NCBI GenBank assembly: GCA_001599355.1
Contig: BCGQ01000001.1
Location: forward strand, 375,135 to 439,134
Reading direction: 5' to 3'
Length of the DNA: 64,000 bases
Source of the DNA: Nakazawaea peltata
Taxonomy: Eukaryota; Ascomycota; Pichiomycetes; Alaninales; Pachysolenaceae
The notes under the pieces were generated by a model. The model had not been told where the DNA came from. It made no database searches and saw only the letters and a list, made by a program, of their open reading frames with translations. The position numbers were made by a program, and so were the translations under genes. Positions 1 through 10,700 of this stretch are shown here, in pieces. How positions within the stretch are numbered: the first letter of the stretch is position 1; the number at the start of each line of letters is the position of its first letter.

Positions 1-295
1 CGATGACAAAGATAGGTTTAATGTTGAGTTCCTTGAAAATCTTGAGGTCATTTTCCATATTGGATAACAAGGTGAGAGGGAATCCTCCAATCAGTTCGAT
101 CAATGATTCTTTCTTGAATGTTAATAATCTTGACACATAGTGCGATAAATCGATTCCAATGGTCGAGTTTTTCAAGATGTCAATTGGGGAATTCCCAACG
201 GAGTAATTCTCGAATAAGAATGGCTCGAGAGTTTTGACTGGACAGAGTTAGTAATTGATAGGGTATGGATTAATTGGAGTTGACTTACTTGGCAT
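1..295 (-). CDS. MKT1: Mkt1, N-terminal part (gene runs off the window), one intron
   Basis: Only the first exon and part of the second are present. Exon 1 is 7 nt (295-289), the intron is 288-238, and exon 2 continues from 237 past base 1. The spliced start reads MPIKTLEPFLFENYSVGNSP, followed by IGIDLSHYVSRLLT and IGGFP, which matches the start of S. cerevisiae Mkt1. That protein has an inactive XPG/FEN-like nuclease fold and works with Pbp1 in post-transcriptional control; a PBP1 gene lies at 16.6 kb here. The start is fixed by the GTAAGT donor directly after ATG CCA A. A CTG codon at 92-94 sits where yeast Mkt1 has Ala (DAIGGFP). Confidence 0.88.
238..288 (-). other. Spliceosomal intron of MKT1 (51 nt)
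   Basis: Donor GTAAGT (288-283), branch site TACTAAC (253-247) and acceptor CAG (240-238). Removing it joins ATG CCA A to TC AAA ACT, which restores the Mkt1 N-terminus. The branch site lies about 10 nt from the acceptor. Confidence 0.88.
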
Positions 296-616
296 GGCTG
301 ATGGTCAGTTGATGAAGTGAATTGTAACCGCGTTTAATTTTAGTTGATTTTTGTTGAATGGCGAATTGAAAATTGATAAATGGCGAGCAAAAAGGACAGG
401 GGCAGGCAGGGGCAAGGGGGCCGAGGCTTTAAGAAGGAAAAAGACTAGTCAGGGAATTAGAAGCGGAGAATTAAGGGGTTATTATGAATTATTTAGGTCA
501 TATATAGTGATATAGTAATGCAGTGAGGTAGAATACAAGATATAAGAATAGGGACACAATATAGAGAAAATATAGTGATAATATATCGGTAATATGGTGA
601 CAGTATAGTGATAGTA
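296..616. other. Intergenic: MKT1 promoter and 3' flank of the F-box gene
   Basis: No gene seen. Bases about 490-610 are AT-rich with many imperfect copies of ATAGTGATA/AATATAGTGATA, probably a small degenerate tandem repeat. Confidence 0.6.
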
Positions 617-2329
617 TCATATTTTCCAAACTCCAACACCATCAAGAAACCTAAGTTCAAGATTACTTAATAGAAATACTGCATTTTTATCCATAACCAC
701 CGGATCAATAAGATGCTCAGCCAACATTAACTCAAACAATTCCGATGCAAACAGAAGAGCCACTTCTATTCTCTTACAAAGAGGAAGATCATTAATATAT
801 GCCTCATGCTGATACTCGCCCTTCTCGGATAGATTTTGCGATAAATCCGGGATCTCCGCAATAGACCCAAACAGTGTAGAGCTAGTAATAAGTTGCGTCA
901 TAATATGCATGTGATTGAAGCTCCTCAAAATGTAGTGTAAAATTTGTAGTGGATCAAAGTCTAAGATTGGGTTCTTGGTGATGTCTTTATAGATTTTCTT
1001 GAACTTGACTTTGTAAAGTTGGAATAAACTACGGTCACTTGTTATAAGGTTCTCTATAAATCTATCGTCTCTGAATTTCTCAAGTCTGGGTAGGACATCT
1101 CTGTAAAATCCTAAGAGAGCTTGTCTTCTCACTAAAGGTTCTCCAATGGTATTTTCTGAATGCACATTATCGAAGGAAAGAGACAATTCTTTGATTGATT
1201 TTGTTCTTTGAACGAATTGACGAATCAAAGTCTGAGGAATATAGAAATCTGTCAGCGTATGAGCTGATATTACGAATGTCTTGAGGTTATGGTAGTCAAT
1301 CTGATACGGTTTATCAGTCCCAAAAGCTTGGAGCAGCCATATTTGAAAATCTTCATCGTTGATGAAAGTTCTCATCATCAGTTTAAGAAAGATAGAATGA
1401 ACTTCATCTTGATAAGGTGTCATTTTATCTAAATCTGTAAGGAAACTAAAGAAGAATTTGAATATATGGTATCTCCAATACTGGTTTTCTTCCATATTGG
1501 ACTGTAGAAGATGTAATTCTAGATGTTTTAGAGCCAGCATATCAATGATACGATTAAAATTCAACATTCTGAAATCTTTCTTCCGCATATCCACAGATCC
1601 TATGAATCTGAAATCTTCTTGTTTGGTGCCCACTCCATCATAAGTCTTGATAACTAATTTGTCAAGTTTTAGTCTATTTTGGCCGATAGAAGATTCGAGG
1701 AATTCTTGGAATCTGAATAATCTGCCCATATTGTTGGTAAACAACACAAGCGATTGTATATTTTGAAGTGATAGTAGAGCTTGTTCAGGCATTGATATGT
1801 CTGAAGGTTTGACGGAATCTCGATGAACTAAATTCAATTCCAATGACTTTATGTTGAGGCTTATTTGTGAAAGTGATTCTAATGAGAATATATGCTGAAT
1901 TGGAGGTCGAAGTGCAAGTCTTCGCACTGCCGGATCTGTCCAATTAGTGATGATCCCATTGACTGTGTCATAGAGAACAAAATGTCTGATATATTGGCTC
2001 TTAGAGAGCAAGAGGTCGAGATGTTGGGGTGTAGATCTAATGATCAAGAATCCATTGAATTTCTGTGAAAGAAGATGCTTGTCATTGGGCATGAATGACA
2101 GTGGAACCATCAAGATATTTTCGAATACAAGTTGGTTCAGAAGGCTGTGGAAGTTTTTATTGACCAACCCTAGTGAGTTTAAGTGGTCTTTTATCGATAA
2201 TAGTCGACATATTGAGAGTAAAATGTGGATTGGTAGTGTTTGGAGTGATAAAGGTTGTGAGGACATGTGGTCTAGACTCTTAGTGAGACTTTTAGTCAGA
2301 TGAGATCTGGGTAATCTGATAACTTGCAT
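617..2329 (-). CDS. F-box-like protein of unknown function
   Basis: 570 codons. The first ATG is at 2329; a second in-frame ATG at 2266 would remove 21 residues and still precede the domain. About residues 32-70 (LPIHILLSICRLL, then LGLVNKNFHSLL) look like an F-box, the Skp1-binding module of SCF ubiquitin ligases. The rest is leucine-rich and alpha-helical with no repeat I can name, as in many fungal F-box proteins with degenerate LRR-like C-termini. I infer a substrate adaptor of an SCF ligase, target unknown. No orthologue recognised. The gene is divergent from PEX11 across about 600 nt. Confidence 0.6.
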   Translation of the reverse strand: MQVIRLPRSHLTKSLTKSLDHMSSQPLSLQTLPIHILLSICRLLSIKDHLNSLGLVNKNFHSLLNQLVFENILMVPLSFMPNDKHLLSQKFNGFLIIRSTPQHLDLLLSKSQYIRHFVLYDTVNGIITNWTDPAVRRLALRPPIQHIFSLESLSQISLNIKSLELNLVHRDSVKPSDISMPEQALLSLQNIQSLVLFTNNMGRLFRFQEFLESSIGQNRLKLDKLVIKTYDGVGTKQEDFRFIGSVDMRKKDFRMLNFNRIIDMLALKHLELHLLQSNMEENQYWRYHIFKFFFSFLTDLDKMTPYQDEVHSIFLKLMMRTFINDEDFQIWLLQAFGTDKPYQIDYHNLKTFVISAHTLTDFYIPQTLIRQFVQRTKSIKELSLSFDNVHSENTIGEPLVRRQALLGFYRDVLPRLEKFRDDRFIENLITSDRSLFQLYKVKFKKIYKDITKNPILDFDPLQILHYILRSFNHMHIMTQLITSSTLFGSIAEIPDLSQNLSEKGEYQHEAYINDLPLCKRIEVALLFASELFELMLAEHLIDPVVMDKNAVFLLSNLELRFLDGVGVWKI

Positions 2330-2939
2330 ATGAAATGATTTTTTGCTGAGGTGATGGGAGCGATAGACCACAATAGATGTGGGAGGGTGTAGTTAATAGA
2401 AATAAATAAATAAATAAATTATTGGTTAATTGAGAAGGGTGTTTAGTGGAAAGGAGTATGGCGTGAGCATGGTGCGAGAATGGCTGGTATGAGAGGAATG
2501 TGGTGACTAGAGTATGGTTTACTGTATGGTGAGCATATGATTTTCTGTATGGTAAGAATATAGTCAGGTATGACTAGACTAAGCTATACTATGCTATAAT
2601 ACACTATACTACACTATACTATGGTAGGGTACGGCTACAGGCTACCAAAATAATACCCGGCACATGATATCCCGGCACTGTTATTATTTCTCCACCCTCC
2701 CATTAGCATATGATTTTCTTTTACCGAGGTAATGAGCGGGGGAAGGGACCCTCTTGGCTTGTGCCAAAAAGGAAAAAATGATTCAAAGCGTGATGATTCA
2801 CCGAGTTTAGGCTCTCCGCGCAACCGAAATATGGAGATTTGATGAGCATATAAATAAGGGGTAGATTCTGGACGAGAAGAGTTGGAGGAAGAGAGAAGAA
2901 TTGGAAAGAATTGCGAAAGTTGTGGAAAACGTGCAAAAT
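2330..2939. other. Divergent intergenic region (F-box gene / PEX11)
   Basis: Promoter region for both neighbours. It has AAATAAAT runs at 2401-2420 and a purine/TATG-rich low-complexity stretch at 2455-2640, including short repeats of ACTATACTA near 2575-2625. A small minus-strand open frame at 2635-2823 has no ATG-led conserved product and is not called. Confidence 0.55.
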
Positions 2940-3635
2940 ATGGTGTGCGATATTGTGTTAAAACATCCCTCTTTAGGGAAACTCATCAAATTGTTAGATA
3001 AGACAAATGGAAGGGATAAATTATTAAGATTAGTACAGTATTTGTTGAAATTTTTATCATTTTATTACCATAAATCATTCTTGGGAGTGGTGTCATCTAA
3101 TTTGACCAATTGCAGAAAATCAATCAGAGTTGCTAAACCACTTTCTCATTTGGTGAATGCTTCTAATTTGTATGACAACAAATTAGCCAATCCGACTGTT
3201 CTTCGTACATTACTTGTGCTTAAGGAGCTTTCATATGCTAATTATCTTGGGCTTGACACATTGGTATGGCTTAAAAATTTGAAGGTTCTTGATGCTTCTA
3301 AGAGAATGCAAAAAATCGAAAGATTAAGCTCTTTGGCTTGGTTTACAGGTGTTCTGGCTAATATTGCAGTTACTTTAATCAAGTATTATCATCAGAATAC
3401 CAAATTGAAAGAGTTAGCTAAAGAGGAAAAAGAGTTGAATGAGGACCATAATGAGTTGATTTCAAAGATTGGTAAACAAAATGTTCTGTTGAGAAGAAGA
3501 TTATTATGGGATATTTTGGATTTGACTATTGTTTCTAATAAGTTGAACTATATCAATGTTGATGATGGAGTAATTGGATTATGTGGTACATTTACATCAT
3601 ATTTCGGACTTGAAGATATATGGAATTCTTTGTAA
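2940..3635 (+). CDS. PEX11: Peroxisomal membrane elongation factor Pex11
   Basis: 231 aa. The product begins MVCDIVLKHPSLGKLIKLLD and continues with GRDKLLRLVQYLLKFL, the hallmark N-terminus of Pex11, and ends with the conserved DLTIVSNKLNY and ...GTFTSYFGLEDIWNSL region. Pex11 inserts an amphipathic helix into the peroxisomal membrane, elongates it before division and supports fatty-acid beta-oxidation. An upstream in-frame TTG (2901) is not an ATG, so I start at 2940, which also matches the family start MVCD. The length is close to the S. cerevisiae protein (236 aa). Confidence 0.93.
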   Translation: MVCDIVLKHPSLGKLIKLLDKTNGRDKLLRLVQYLLKFLSFYYHKSFLGVVSSNLTNCRKSIRVAKPLSHLVNASNLYDNKLANPTVLRTLLVLKELSYANYLGLDTLVWLKNLKVLDASKRMQKIERLSSLAWFTGVLANIAVTLIKYYHQNTKLKELAKEEKELNEDHNELISKIGKQNVLLRRRLLWDILDLTIVSNKLNYINVDDGVIGLCGTFTSYFGLEDIWNSL

Positions 3636-4020
3636 TGAATAGAGGTGCTTAAGAGGATGTAGAAAATGTAAGTTCCGACTGGGTTCCTTCATGGAATGTG
3701 TAATCTAAGCAACAGGTGGACATAGGAAGTGTATTCGATTGGGGTTATTCAAACTTAAGGGTCCAGCCGAATAATGTGGCTTTATATTTTCCGTCAACTT
3801 CTCTAGAACCTGCTGCAAAAAGAAAAAGATTCGGTTCGGTAGCGATTGCAGATCTCAAATAAGCCGAAATAGAGATCGAGATAGAGATCGAGATAGAGAT
3901 CGAGATAGATGCCGAGATAGAGACCAAGATAGATGCCGAGATCGATGCCGAATATAGAGACCGAGATAGAAGCCGAGATAGAGGCCTAATATAGCTACAT
4001 TGATAATAAACTTGAGTGCT
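3636..4020. other. Convergent intergenic region PEX11 / AIM2
   Basis: 3' flanks of two converging genes. The first part is unremarkable; the second holds the GAGATA/GAGATC repeat listed separately. Confidence 0.6.
3863..3986. repeat. GAGATA/GAGATC microsatellite, imperfect
   Basis: About 20 hexamer units alternating GAGATA and GAGATC/GAGACC with interspersed GATGCC units. Units near 3870-3910 are nearly perfect (GAGATCGAGATA repeated), then degrade. The tract lies between converging genes and is not coding. Confidence 0.9.
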
Positions 4021-4764
4021 TTATTTCTTGGAAAAACGATCGAACCAGGCAATTTGGTCAATCAGCGTCTTGTTGGCCGCATACAGCACGGCCTCAATTG
4101 TATAATCTCCCTTAACAGCGAACCCATGAGAAGTTCCTTGGAAAACTGTAGATTGGTAAAGAGTCTTTTTCTCACTAAGTAAAGCCTCAACAGCATGACG
4201 AGTTTCTGGTGGGTAAGACTTGTCAACCTCAGCTGCAGAGATACACAATGGCTGAACAACATCTTTGAACAGTTGAGGGTCGGTTACTAAAGAAGGATGA
4301 GCGATACAGCCAATATCGAAAAGAAGACTCGAAGAAGAAGTTCCGTGAACAACATATTTAGCACCAAAACAATATCCAATGGCACCAACAAACTCCGGAG
4401 AAGATTCTTCCTTCAATTGTGCAACATATTTCTCAATAATTGGCGTAGTTATTGCAGGAGTATGACCTTCAAACCATTTGTAGATATCGATACTTCCATC
4501 AAGAGGAAGAGCATCATCTTTCAAGATGTCAGGAACAATTACTAAGTATTCACCTTTACCCAACTCAGCTAACCTATCAGCTAACAACATCATGTTCTTA
4601 AACTTATTACCATAGATATCAGTCAAACAAATAATGACTTTCTTGGCATCGATCTTACATCCATGCAGGATATATGTGTCCAACCCATAGAGAACTTTAT
4701 GTTCACCTTTAGGAGTACCGGTATGGAAGGAATATTTTGCACAACAAGGGTCTATTTGGCTCAT
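4021..4764 (-). CDS. AIM2: Dienelactone-hydrolase-family protein Aim2
   Basis: 247 aa, the same size as S. cerevisiae Aim2 (246). An alpha/beta-hydrolase with the DLH signatures in order: TDIYGNKFKN (about 48-57), GYCFGAK with nucleophile Cys132, SAAEVDKSYP carrying the acidic residue (Asp181 or Glu179), and SHGFAVKGD with His213. Cys-Asp-His is the dienelactone-hydrolase triad. In bacteria the family opens dienelactone rings; in yeast the substrate is not settled and the protein affects mitochondrial inheritance. The call is by similarity along the whole length. It starts at the only reasonable ATG. Confidence 0.87.
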   Translation of the reverse strand: MSQIDPCCAKYSFHTGTPKGEHKVLYGLDTYILHGCKIDAKKVIICLTDIYGNKFKNMMLLADRLAELGKGEYLVIVPDILKDDALPLDGSIDIYKWFEGHTPAITTPIIEKYVAQLKEESSPEFVGAIGYCFGAKYVVHGTSSSSLLFDIGCIAHPSLVTDPQLFKDVVQPLCISAAEVDKSYPPETRHAVEALLSEKKTLYQSTVFQGTSHGFAVKGDYTIEAVLYAANKTLIDQIAWFDRFSKK

Positions 4765-4989
4765 TTTCGTATGTTAGTTCAACTGAATGATTCAATCTCA
4801 ATTCTCCGGGATCTTCACCCCTTTTATATTCTTCCAAGTTTCTTTTCGGATTAAACTTTCGGGTTCGTCTTTAAGCCCAAAACAAGCCTTTTGTATGCGC
4901 AACACTGCAGGGAAAAGAATAGCGCCGAGCTAAAACCGAGCAGAAGGCGGAGATACGTCGGATAATTAAACGAGATAAGATGGAAGGCT

Positions 4990-5400
4990 TTATCGAAAAT
5001 CCACTGCGACGAGGGGTAAAATTCGGCATCTATACATTTCATATCTTGTAATACAACCTTCTTACTCAACATCACCTAATGTACCAACAAAGAACAGAAC
5101 CAAGAATCTTCTTTGGAAAACACCCCCAACGACTCTTCCAATGAACTTGAGTAATTCAAATGCTCTGGGTTCACACCAGAGTTAGGATTGATTTGTAAAT
5201 TGTAATTATCATGCGATGAGTACTCGAAAATACAGTAGAATGGATTGAACATATCATGAAAGTAACAAGAAGATCTCACGAGACATTCCTCTATAATCCA
5301 AACCTTCTTCAAGTCCTCTGGAGTCTGTCTCATGATTTCCATGTAAGAGTCTTCGAAGATATGTGATCTGGCCTGGAAAATTCTCAATGCTCATATCCCT
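4990..5400 (-). pseudogene. Decayed fragment of the RSP5 (Nedd4-type) HECT domain
   Basis: Read on the minus strand, three frames in turn give blocks of an Rsp5 HECT N-lobe in the correct order: [19 protein letters not shown] (5358-5302), [14 protein letters not shown] (near 5290-5245), [17 protein letters not shown] then [14 protein letters not shown] (5250-5150), [16 protein letters not shown] (5150-5100), FFVGTL (5095-5078), and KKVVLQDM then IDAEFY (5060-5020). Intact Rsp5 has these joined and a further C-lobe with the catalytic Cys, which is absent here. A dozen or so residues are missing after PEDLKK and there are several frame changes. It is therefore a partial duplicate in decay, not an active ligase. 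A CTG at 5095-5097 sits where Rsp5 has Ala (LDAFFVG). Confidence 0.85.
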
Positions 5401-5490
5401 CAGACCCTCTGTTCTGGAGACCAGCTCTAACCAGCCCGCCCTCCCCTGCTCAGCTCATCCCGCTCACGGTTTATCAATTTCTCAATATGA

Positions 5491-5510
5491 AGAAAAATTT
5501 TCGATGAGAT
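5491..5510 (+). promoter_or_regulatory. Fused RRPE + PAC-like motif upstream of PAP2
   Basis: GAAAAATTTT (5492-5501) runs directly into CGATGAG (5502-5508), 55-75 nt before the PAP2 ATG. In yeasts RRPE (AAAAATTTT) and PAC (GCGATGAG) mark ribosome-biogenesis and rRNA-processing genes. The motif match is seen directly; function is inferred. Confidence 0.6.
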
Positions 5511-5563
5511 TCAACCAAAACCTAACAGCGGCTAATTGACACGAGCTGAACAGGTTAACCAAT

Positions 5564-7549
5564 ATGGAGCCGGGATCAAAGAAGAGAAAGAAGAGTGCCG
5601 TTGAACGCGCTGGATTAGACTCGGGTAAACTTCGGCGTAAAAATAAAAAATCAAAGAGCCCTAAACCTACACCCGCCCCATCGAATTCAGGTTTACTTCG
5701 AAAGAATTCCTTCGATGCTTTGTCTCTGGTTAATGACCAAGAGATAGTGCTAAATGACTCGGAGGAAGAGGGATCTGAGGATGTAGTGGTGAATGAAGAA
5801 CCAAAGAAGCAGACAATTGAAGATAACGCCGATTTCATAGGCTTTGATTTCTCTGATAGCGATAAAGAACAGAACGAAGAAGACCATTTCTCGAAAGATC
5901 TGTTTGAATATGATAATTACGATGGAGAATCGGACGAAAATAACGGATACTTAAGTAATGACGACGACAAATCCTATCATGCGAAACCAAGACCTAAGAT
6001 CAATAGTGAATATCCTTGGATGAAGAACCATGACCATTCTTCCAAGATGGAGATTGTCGATTGGTTGAACTATGAGATTAAGGATTTCGTGAGTTATATC
6101 TCACCTTCGAAACATGAGATTTCTGTCAGAAATGAGGTTTACAAGAGAATTAAGTATATGATTATGACTCAGCTTTGGAAAGATTGTGAGGTGAACGCAT
6201 TTGGGTCATTTGCTACCGATTTATATTTACCAGGTTCCGATATTGATATTGTAATCACATCTCCTAGTGGGAAATACGACACAAGAAGTCATTTATACCA
6301 GTTGAGTGCATTTTTGAGAAGTTCAGGTTTGGGTGTTAATGTAGAGACGATTGCTAAAGCCAGAGTTCCTATTGTGAAGTTTGTGGAGGCCGAATCGAAG
6401 ATCCATGTGGATGTTTCCTTCGAAAGAACAAACGGTTTAACTGCTCTGAGAAATATCAGACAATGGTTGAGTGATACCCCAGGTTTAAGAGAATTGGTAT
6501 TGATTGTTAAGCAGTTTTTATCCGTACGGAAATTGAATAACGTTCATGTAGGTGGTTTAGGAGGATACTCGATTATTTGTCTCGTTTACAGTTTCTTAAA
6601 ACTTCATCCGAGATTACTGACCGATTCTGTAGATCCATTGGAGAATCTTGGGATCTTATTGATCGAATTTTTTGAGCTCTATGGGTTGAATTTTGGATAC
6701 GATGAAGTTGCTGTTCTGTTTGACAAGAATACTAAGGAACCAATGTATGTACCAAAACGTCTGTTCCCAGATTTGTTGACTAGAAATACCTTTTCTGTTC
6801 TGATTCGTGACCCAGATGACGTATCGAACAATATCAGTAAGGGATCATTCAACATTAGAGATATCAAGAGATCTTTTGGAGGTGCCTTCCAATTACTTGT
6901 GAATAGATGTTACGAATTGAATGAGGCATCGTATAAAGATCGTATCAACCAGTCCATTCTTGGTGGAGTCATCAAATATAAAGGTAAAGTTCGTGATTTC
7001 GAAGATGCCAGAAACTATGTTACAAATGAAGCTATGCTGGAATATGAGGCTGCTCCAGCCAATGATTTACCTCCATATCCTTCTGAATTGAAGGACGGCA
7101 GTGATTCTGAGTTGGATGACGACGAGAAGAAGCTCATTAGAAACAAGTTGAAGCGTATTAAACAGGCTAGAGCTCGTAAGATGAAGAAGTATCTGGGGGA
7201 TGATATTGAACTTGATGATGAAGAGGATGAAGAACAGATGAAAAGTGTGAATGATGTGCATTATTATTCGAGTTATAGTTCATCAGATGACGATGGAGAG
7301 CTTCTTAAGATTATTGACGAATCTCAAGATACTTCCAAGAAGCCTCAACTGGGCGATAGAGCCAAACTGGTGAGTCTGTTATTTGGGATAACAAGTGATA
7401 AAGAAGATGAGGAGAAAAATACAGAGGAGACTAAAAATGAGACAGATTCTGAATCTGACTCTGATTCTGACTCCGAAACTAAAGATGCAGTCAAGAAAGT
7501 TCCAACATCAGCTAAACGTGATTATTGGAGTCAAAAGGCTGGTTTGTAG
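5564..7549 (+). CDS. PAP2: Non-canonical poly(A) polymerase Pap2/Trf4 (TRAMP complex)
   Basis: 661 aa. The N-terminus is acidic and disordered. The nucleotidyltransferase core runs from about 150 to 290, with GSFATDLYLPGSDID giving catalytic Asp226 and Asp228, and IHVDVSFERTNG giving Asp283. The PAP-associated central domain follows (LRELVLIVKQFLSVRKLNNV, GGLGGYSIICLV, GSFNIRDIKRSFGGAFQLL). The C-terminal 150 residues are charged, with Ser-Asp runs. Trf4/5 adds short oligo(A) tails to aberrant nuclear RNAs and hands them to the exosome. The call does not separate Trf4 from its paralogue Trf5. CTG codon 295 stands where Trf4 has Ala (EAAKLIREW). An RRPE-PAC motif lies just upstream. Confidence 0.93.
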   Translation: MEPGSKKRKKSAVERAGLDSGKLRRKNKKSKSPKPTPAPSNSGLLRKNSFDALSLVNDQEIVLNDSEEEGSEDVVVNEEPKKQTIEDNADFIGFDFSDSDKEQNEEDHFSKDLFEYDNYDGESDENNGYLSNDDDKSYHAKPRPKINSEYPWMKNHDHSSKMEIVDWLNYEIKDFVSYISPSKHEISVRNEVYKRIKYMIMTQLWKDCEVNAFGSFATDLYLPGSDIDIVITSPSGKYDTRSHLYQLSAFLRSSGLGVNVETIAKARVPIVKFVEAESKIHVDVSFERTNGLTALRNIRQWLSDTPGLRELVLIVKQFLSVRKLNNVHVGGLGGYSIICLVYSFLKLHPRLLTDSVDPLENLGILLIEFFELYGLNFGYDEVAVLFDKNTKEPMYVPKRLFPDLLTRNTFSVLIRDPDDVSNNISKGSFNIRDIKRSFGGAFQLLVNRCYELNEASYKDRINQSILGGVIKYKGKVRDFEDARNYVTNEAMLEYEAAPANDLPPYPSELKDGSDSELDDDEKKLIRNKLKRIKQARARKMKKYLGDDIELDDEEDEEQMKSVNDVHYYSSYSSSDDDGELLKIIDESQDTSKKPQLGDRAKLVSLLFGITSDKEDEEKNTEETKNETDSESDSDSDSETKDAVKKVPTSAKRDYWSQKAGL

Positions 7550-7743
7550 TAATGCATTTAGACTATATTTAAATTACTATATGTAGTAGTTACCATTTAT
7601 GGTAATCAAGTATAAATTTTCTTAAGATTTCCGTTTCAAGTAATTCCTTTTTCGGAAACCTCCCATTCAACGAAAATGAAAAAAACATTCAAAATCAAAA
7701 CTGACGGCGGTTAAGTACAACGAATCAACCACTGGATAACACC

Positions 7744-10700
7744 ATGAGTAAGAAAGAAGAAACCAACCTTTCTTCGTCATTCTATCTGGATCAGCTTCCA
7801 GAAGAACACTGGAAAAAATTCGAATCCGTTGACATCAATATTAGTGACGGTGAAGTGGTCACAATTGACTTGAATGACGAGCTTCCTGATGCCTCAGAGT
7901 TATCCACCTTGTTGTCGAATGAAAACTGTAGTTTACAGACTTGGTGTATCATTGCGAAGAGGTATGCTGTTCAAGGGAGATTCGATGATGCTATGGAGTT
8001 GATCGGTGATGCTTTCAAGCTGACCAATATCATGGAATTGTCGAGTCAAGACAAGTTGAGCTTGAACAATTTGACCATTTGGATCAATATCCTGCTTAAA
8101 GACTTGCCTAAACTGCTTGAAGAGTCGAATATTGTGCAACAAATCAATCAATTGGACTTTGTCAACTTGATCACCAATGGTTGGATCAACTTTTTACAAG
8201 GAAATTATGACTATAGTTATGAAGTATTTGATAAGATTTTGAAAGTCCAACCTTCGAATTTGTCGGCCATGTTTGGTAAGGCTCATATTTTATTGAGTAG
8301 GAAGAATTATGGTTCATCATTGAAGTTGTATCAGAAGATCTTGGAGTTGAATCCTTTGGCTGCTCCAGACCCAAGAATAGGTGTTGGGTTATGTTTCTGG
8401 TTCTTGAAACATAAAGAGTTGGCTTATAAAGCTTGGGATAATTCTTATAAGATGAAGGCAACTTTGGAGGTTGAGATTTTGAAGTTGATTTATGAGATCG
8501 ATGAGGCTTTCAATAACAGTATCAATGATGAATCTTTCAAGTCATCATTTGCTTCGTTGGTCAAGAAAGTGAATGAATATTTGACCAAGGATCTGAACAA
8601 CAATGTTTTGTTGTTGATCGTTTGTTCTGTTCTCTTCATGTTGGGTGATTATGAGAAGGTTATCAAGGTTGCCTCTAAGATTATTGGATCCAATGAGGTG
8701 CCTCAGAATGTCTTGAGTGACCTGAGTTTCTGGTTAGCAAGATGTTATTTTGCTTCCGGTGATATCATTAATGCTACAAAGTTCTATAATGAGTCAATTA
8801 AGCTGAATGGTGGTAATATTTTGGCAAAGTTAGGGTTAGTTCAATCCCAAATCCTGAGAAATTCTTTGGAAGAGCTGTTAATTTCAACTGAGGGTTTCTT
8901 GAAACAGCATTCAAATTCGTTGGAATTGAATTATTTGATTGGGTTATTGCATGTTGAAAAGAAAGATTCTCTGAAGAAGGCCATCTATTACTTGGAGAAG
9001 TATCTGACCTTATGTGGCAGAGCCAATGAACCTGTTCATTATAATTGTTACTTGGTATTATCTGAGCTTTATGAGAGTTCGGATCTTAATAAGTCCATTG
9101 AGTATCTTTCAAAGGCGATCGAGTATTTCAAGGACTCCAATAAAGAACAACCGGTTGAATTGTTCAACAATATTGGTGTCTTCCATTATTTGAAGGGTAA
9201 TTTGGAAATTAGTAGAAAGTTCCTTTCGATTGCTAATGAGAAAGTTGCCGATTTGGAAGATGATGAGAATTACTTGAGTGTCACCATCCAATACAATAAT
9301 GCCAGAGTATCTGAGAGTCTGAATTTGGAAGAATCAAAGAAGGTGTACAGTTCTACTTTGAAGTCGTATCCAAGCTACTTGAGTGCTAAATTGAGATTAT
9401 TATTCATCTCTTGCTTTGATGAGTCTAAAGATTATTCTCTGTTATTGGAGGAAGTAAATGAATTGTTAGAGAACAACCAAGATGTATTGGAAGTCCGTTC
9501 GTTCTATGGATGGTTCATTAAGAAGTATGGATCTACCTTGAAACTTGATAAAGATCTCGAAAGTAAACATCACAAAGAAACTTTAGTCAAATATGCTTCT
9601 CATGACTCTTTTGCCTTGATTAGTTTGGGTAATGCATACTTGACCATTTCAAAGGAGATCAAAGTCACTTCCAAAGATCTGCAAGAGAAGAAGAACCAAT
9701 ATTTGATTAGAGCTACTCAATTATTCCAAAAAGTCATCTCTTTAGATGGTAAGAATCTTTATGCTACTCAAGGTCTTGCTATCACTTTTGCCGAGTTGAA
9801 GAACTATGGATTAGCTATTGAGATTTTCAAGAAATTGAAGAATAATATGAGTAAGAATGACTCTACGGTGAATGATCTTTCTATCTACTTCAATCTTGGT
9901 AATTTGTTAGTCTCTATGAAATCGTATGCCAGAGCTATTGAAGTTTATGAGCAACTGTTGAAATTCAATGCTGAAAACTCGAAGATTTATTGTCTTTTAG
10001 GTAGAGCCTGGCTTTTGAGAGGATTCCATGAAAAGAGCTATGAGTCTCTTCTTAGCAGTTTGAGTAATGCTGAGAAGGCTTATGATTTGAAGAAGAGTCC
10101 AGCTCTTAGTTTCAATATTTCGTTTGTTCAATTCCAAATTGCCGAGTTGGTCAAGAGATTGCCAATCCAATCTAGAAGTGTTTCTATCATCGAAGAGACC
10201 ATGGTTGGTATTGAAGCAGCCATCAAGAACTTGAAAGAGCTCGCCTCATTGCCAAATCCTCCATATTCTAAGGACGAATTGGAATCCAGAGCTACTATGG
10301 GATCCAATACTATCATTAGCCAATTGGATAGATTGTTAGAAGAGCAAAAGGACTACGATCTGAAGTTCAGTGAGAAGTTGATCAAGGCAAGAAAGCTCCA
10401 AGAGGAAGAGAATGCCCGTAGATTGAAACTGAAGCAAGAACAGGAAGCTAAAGAACTGGAAGAATTACTGAAATTGATCGAACAACGTAAGAAGTTGGAA
10501 GAAGAGAGTTCTAAATGGTTGGAAGATATGATTGAACTGGAGAAAGATGAGAATGATGTAGTTAGTGACGGTGAGAAGGAAGCAGCTGTTGAACTGACAC
10601 CTAAACGTAAGAGACTGGAGAAGAAGAAGGGATCTAAGAAGAGAAAGATCTTGTCTGATGATGATGATGATGAAGAAGAGTCTCCTAAGAAACGTGCTGC

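Noticed and set aside
2901-2939. N-terminal extension of Pex11
   Set aside because: The upstream codon is TTG, and the family protein begins at MVCD (2940).
5076-5387. A real 103-codon gene on the minus strand
   Set aside because: Its sequence and the adjacent frames are broken pieces of the Rsp5 HECT domain, so it is a pseudogene fragment.
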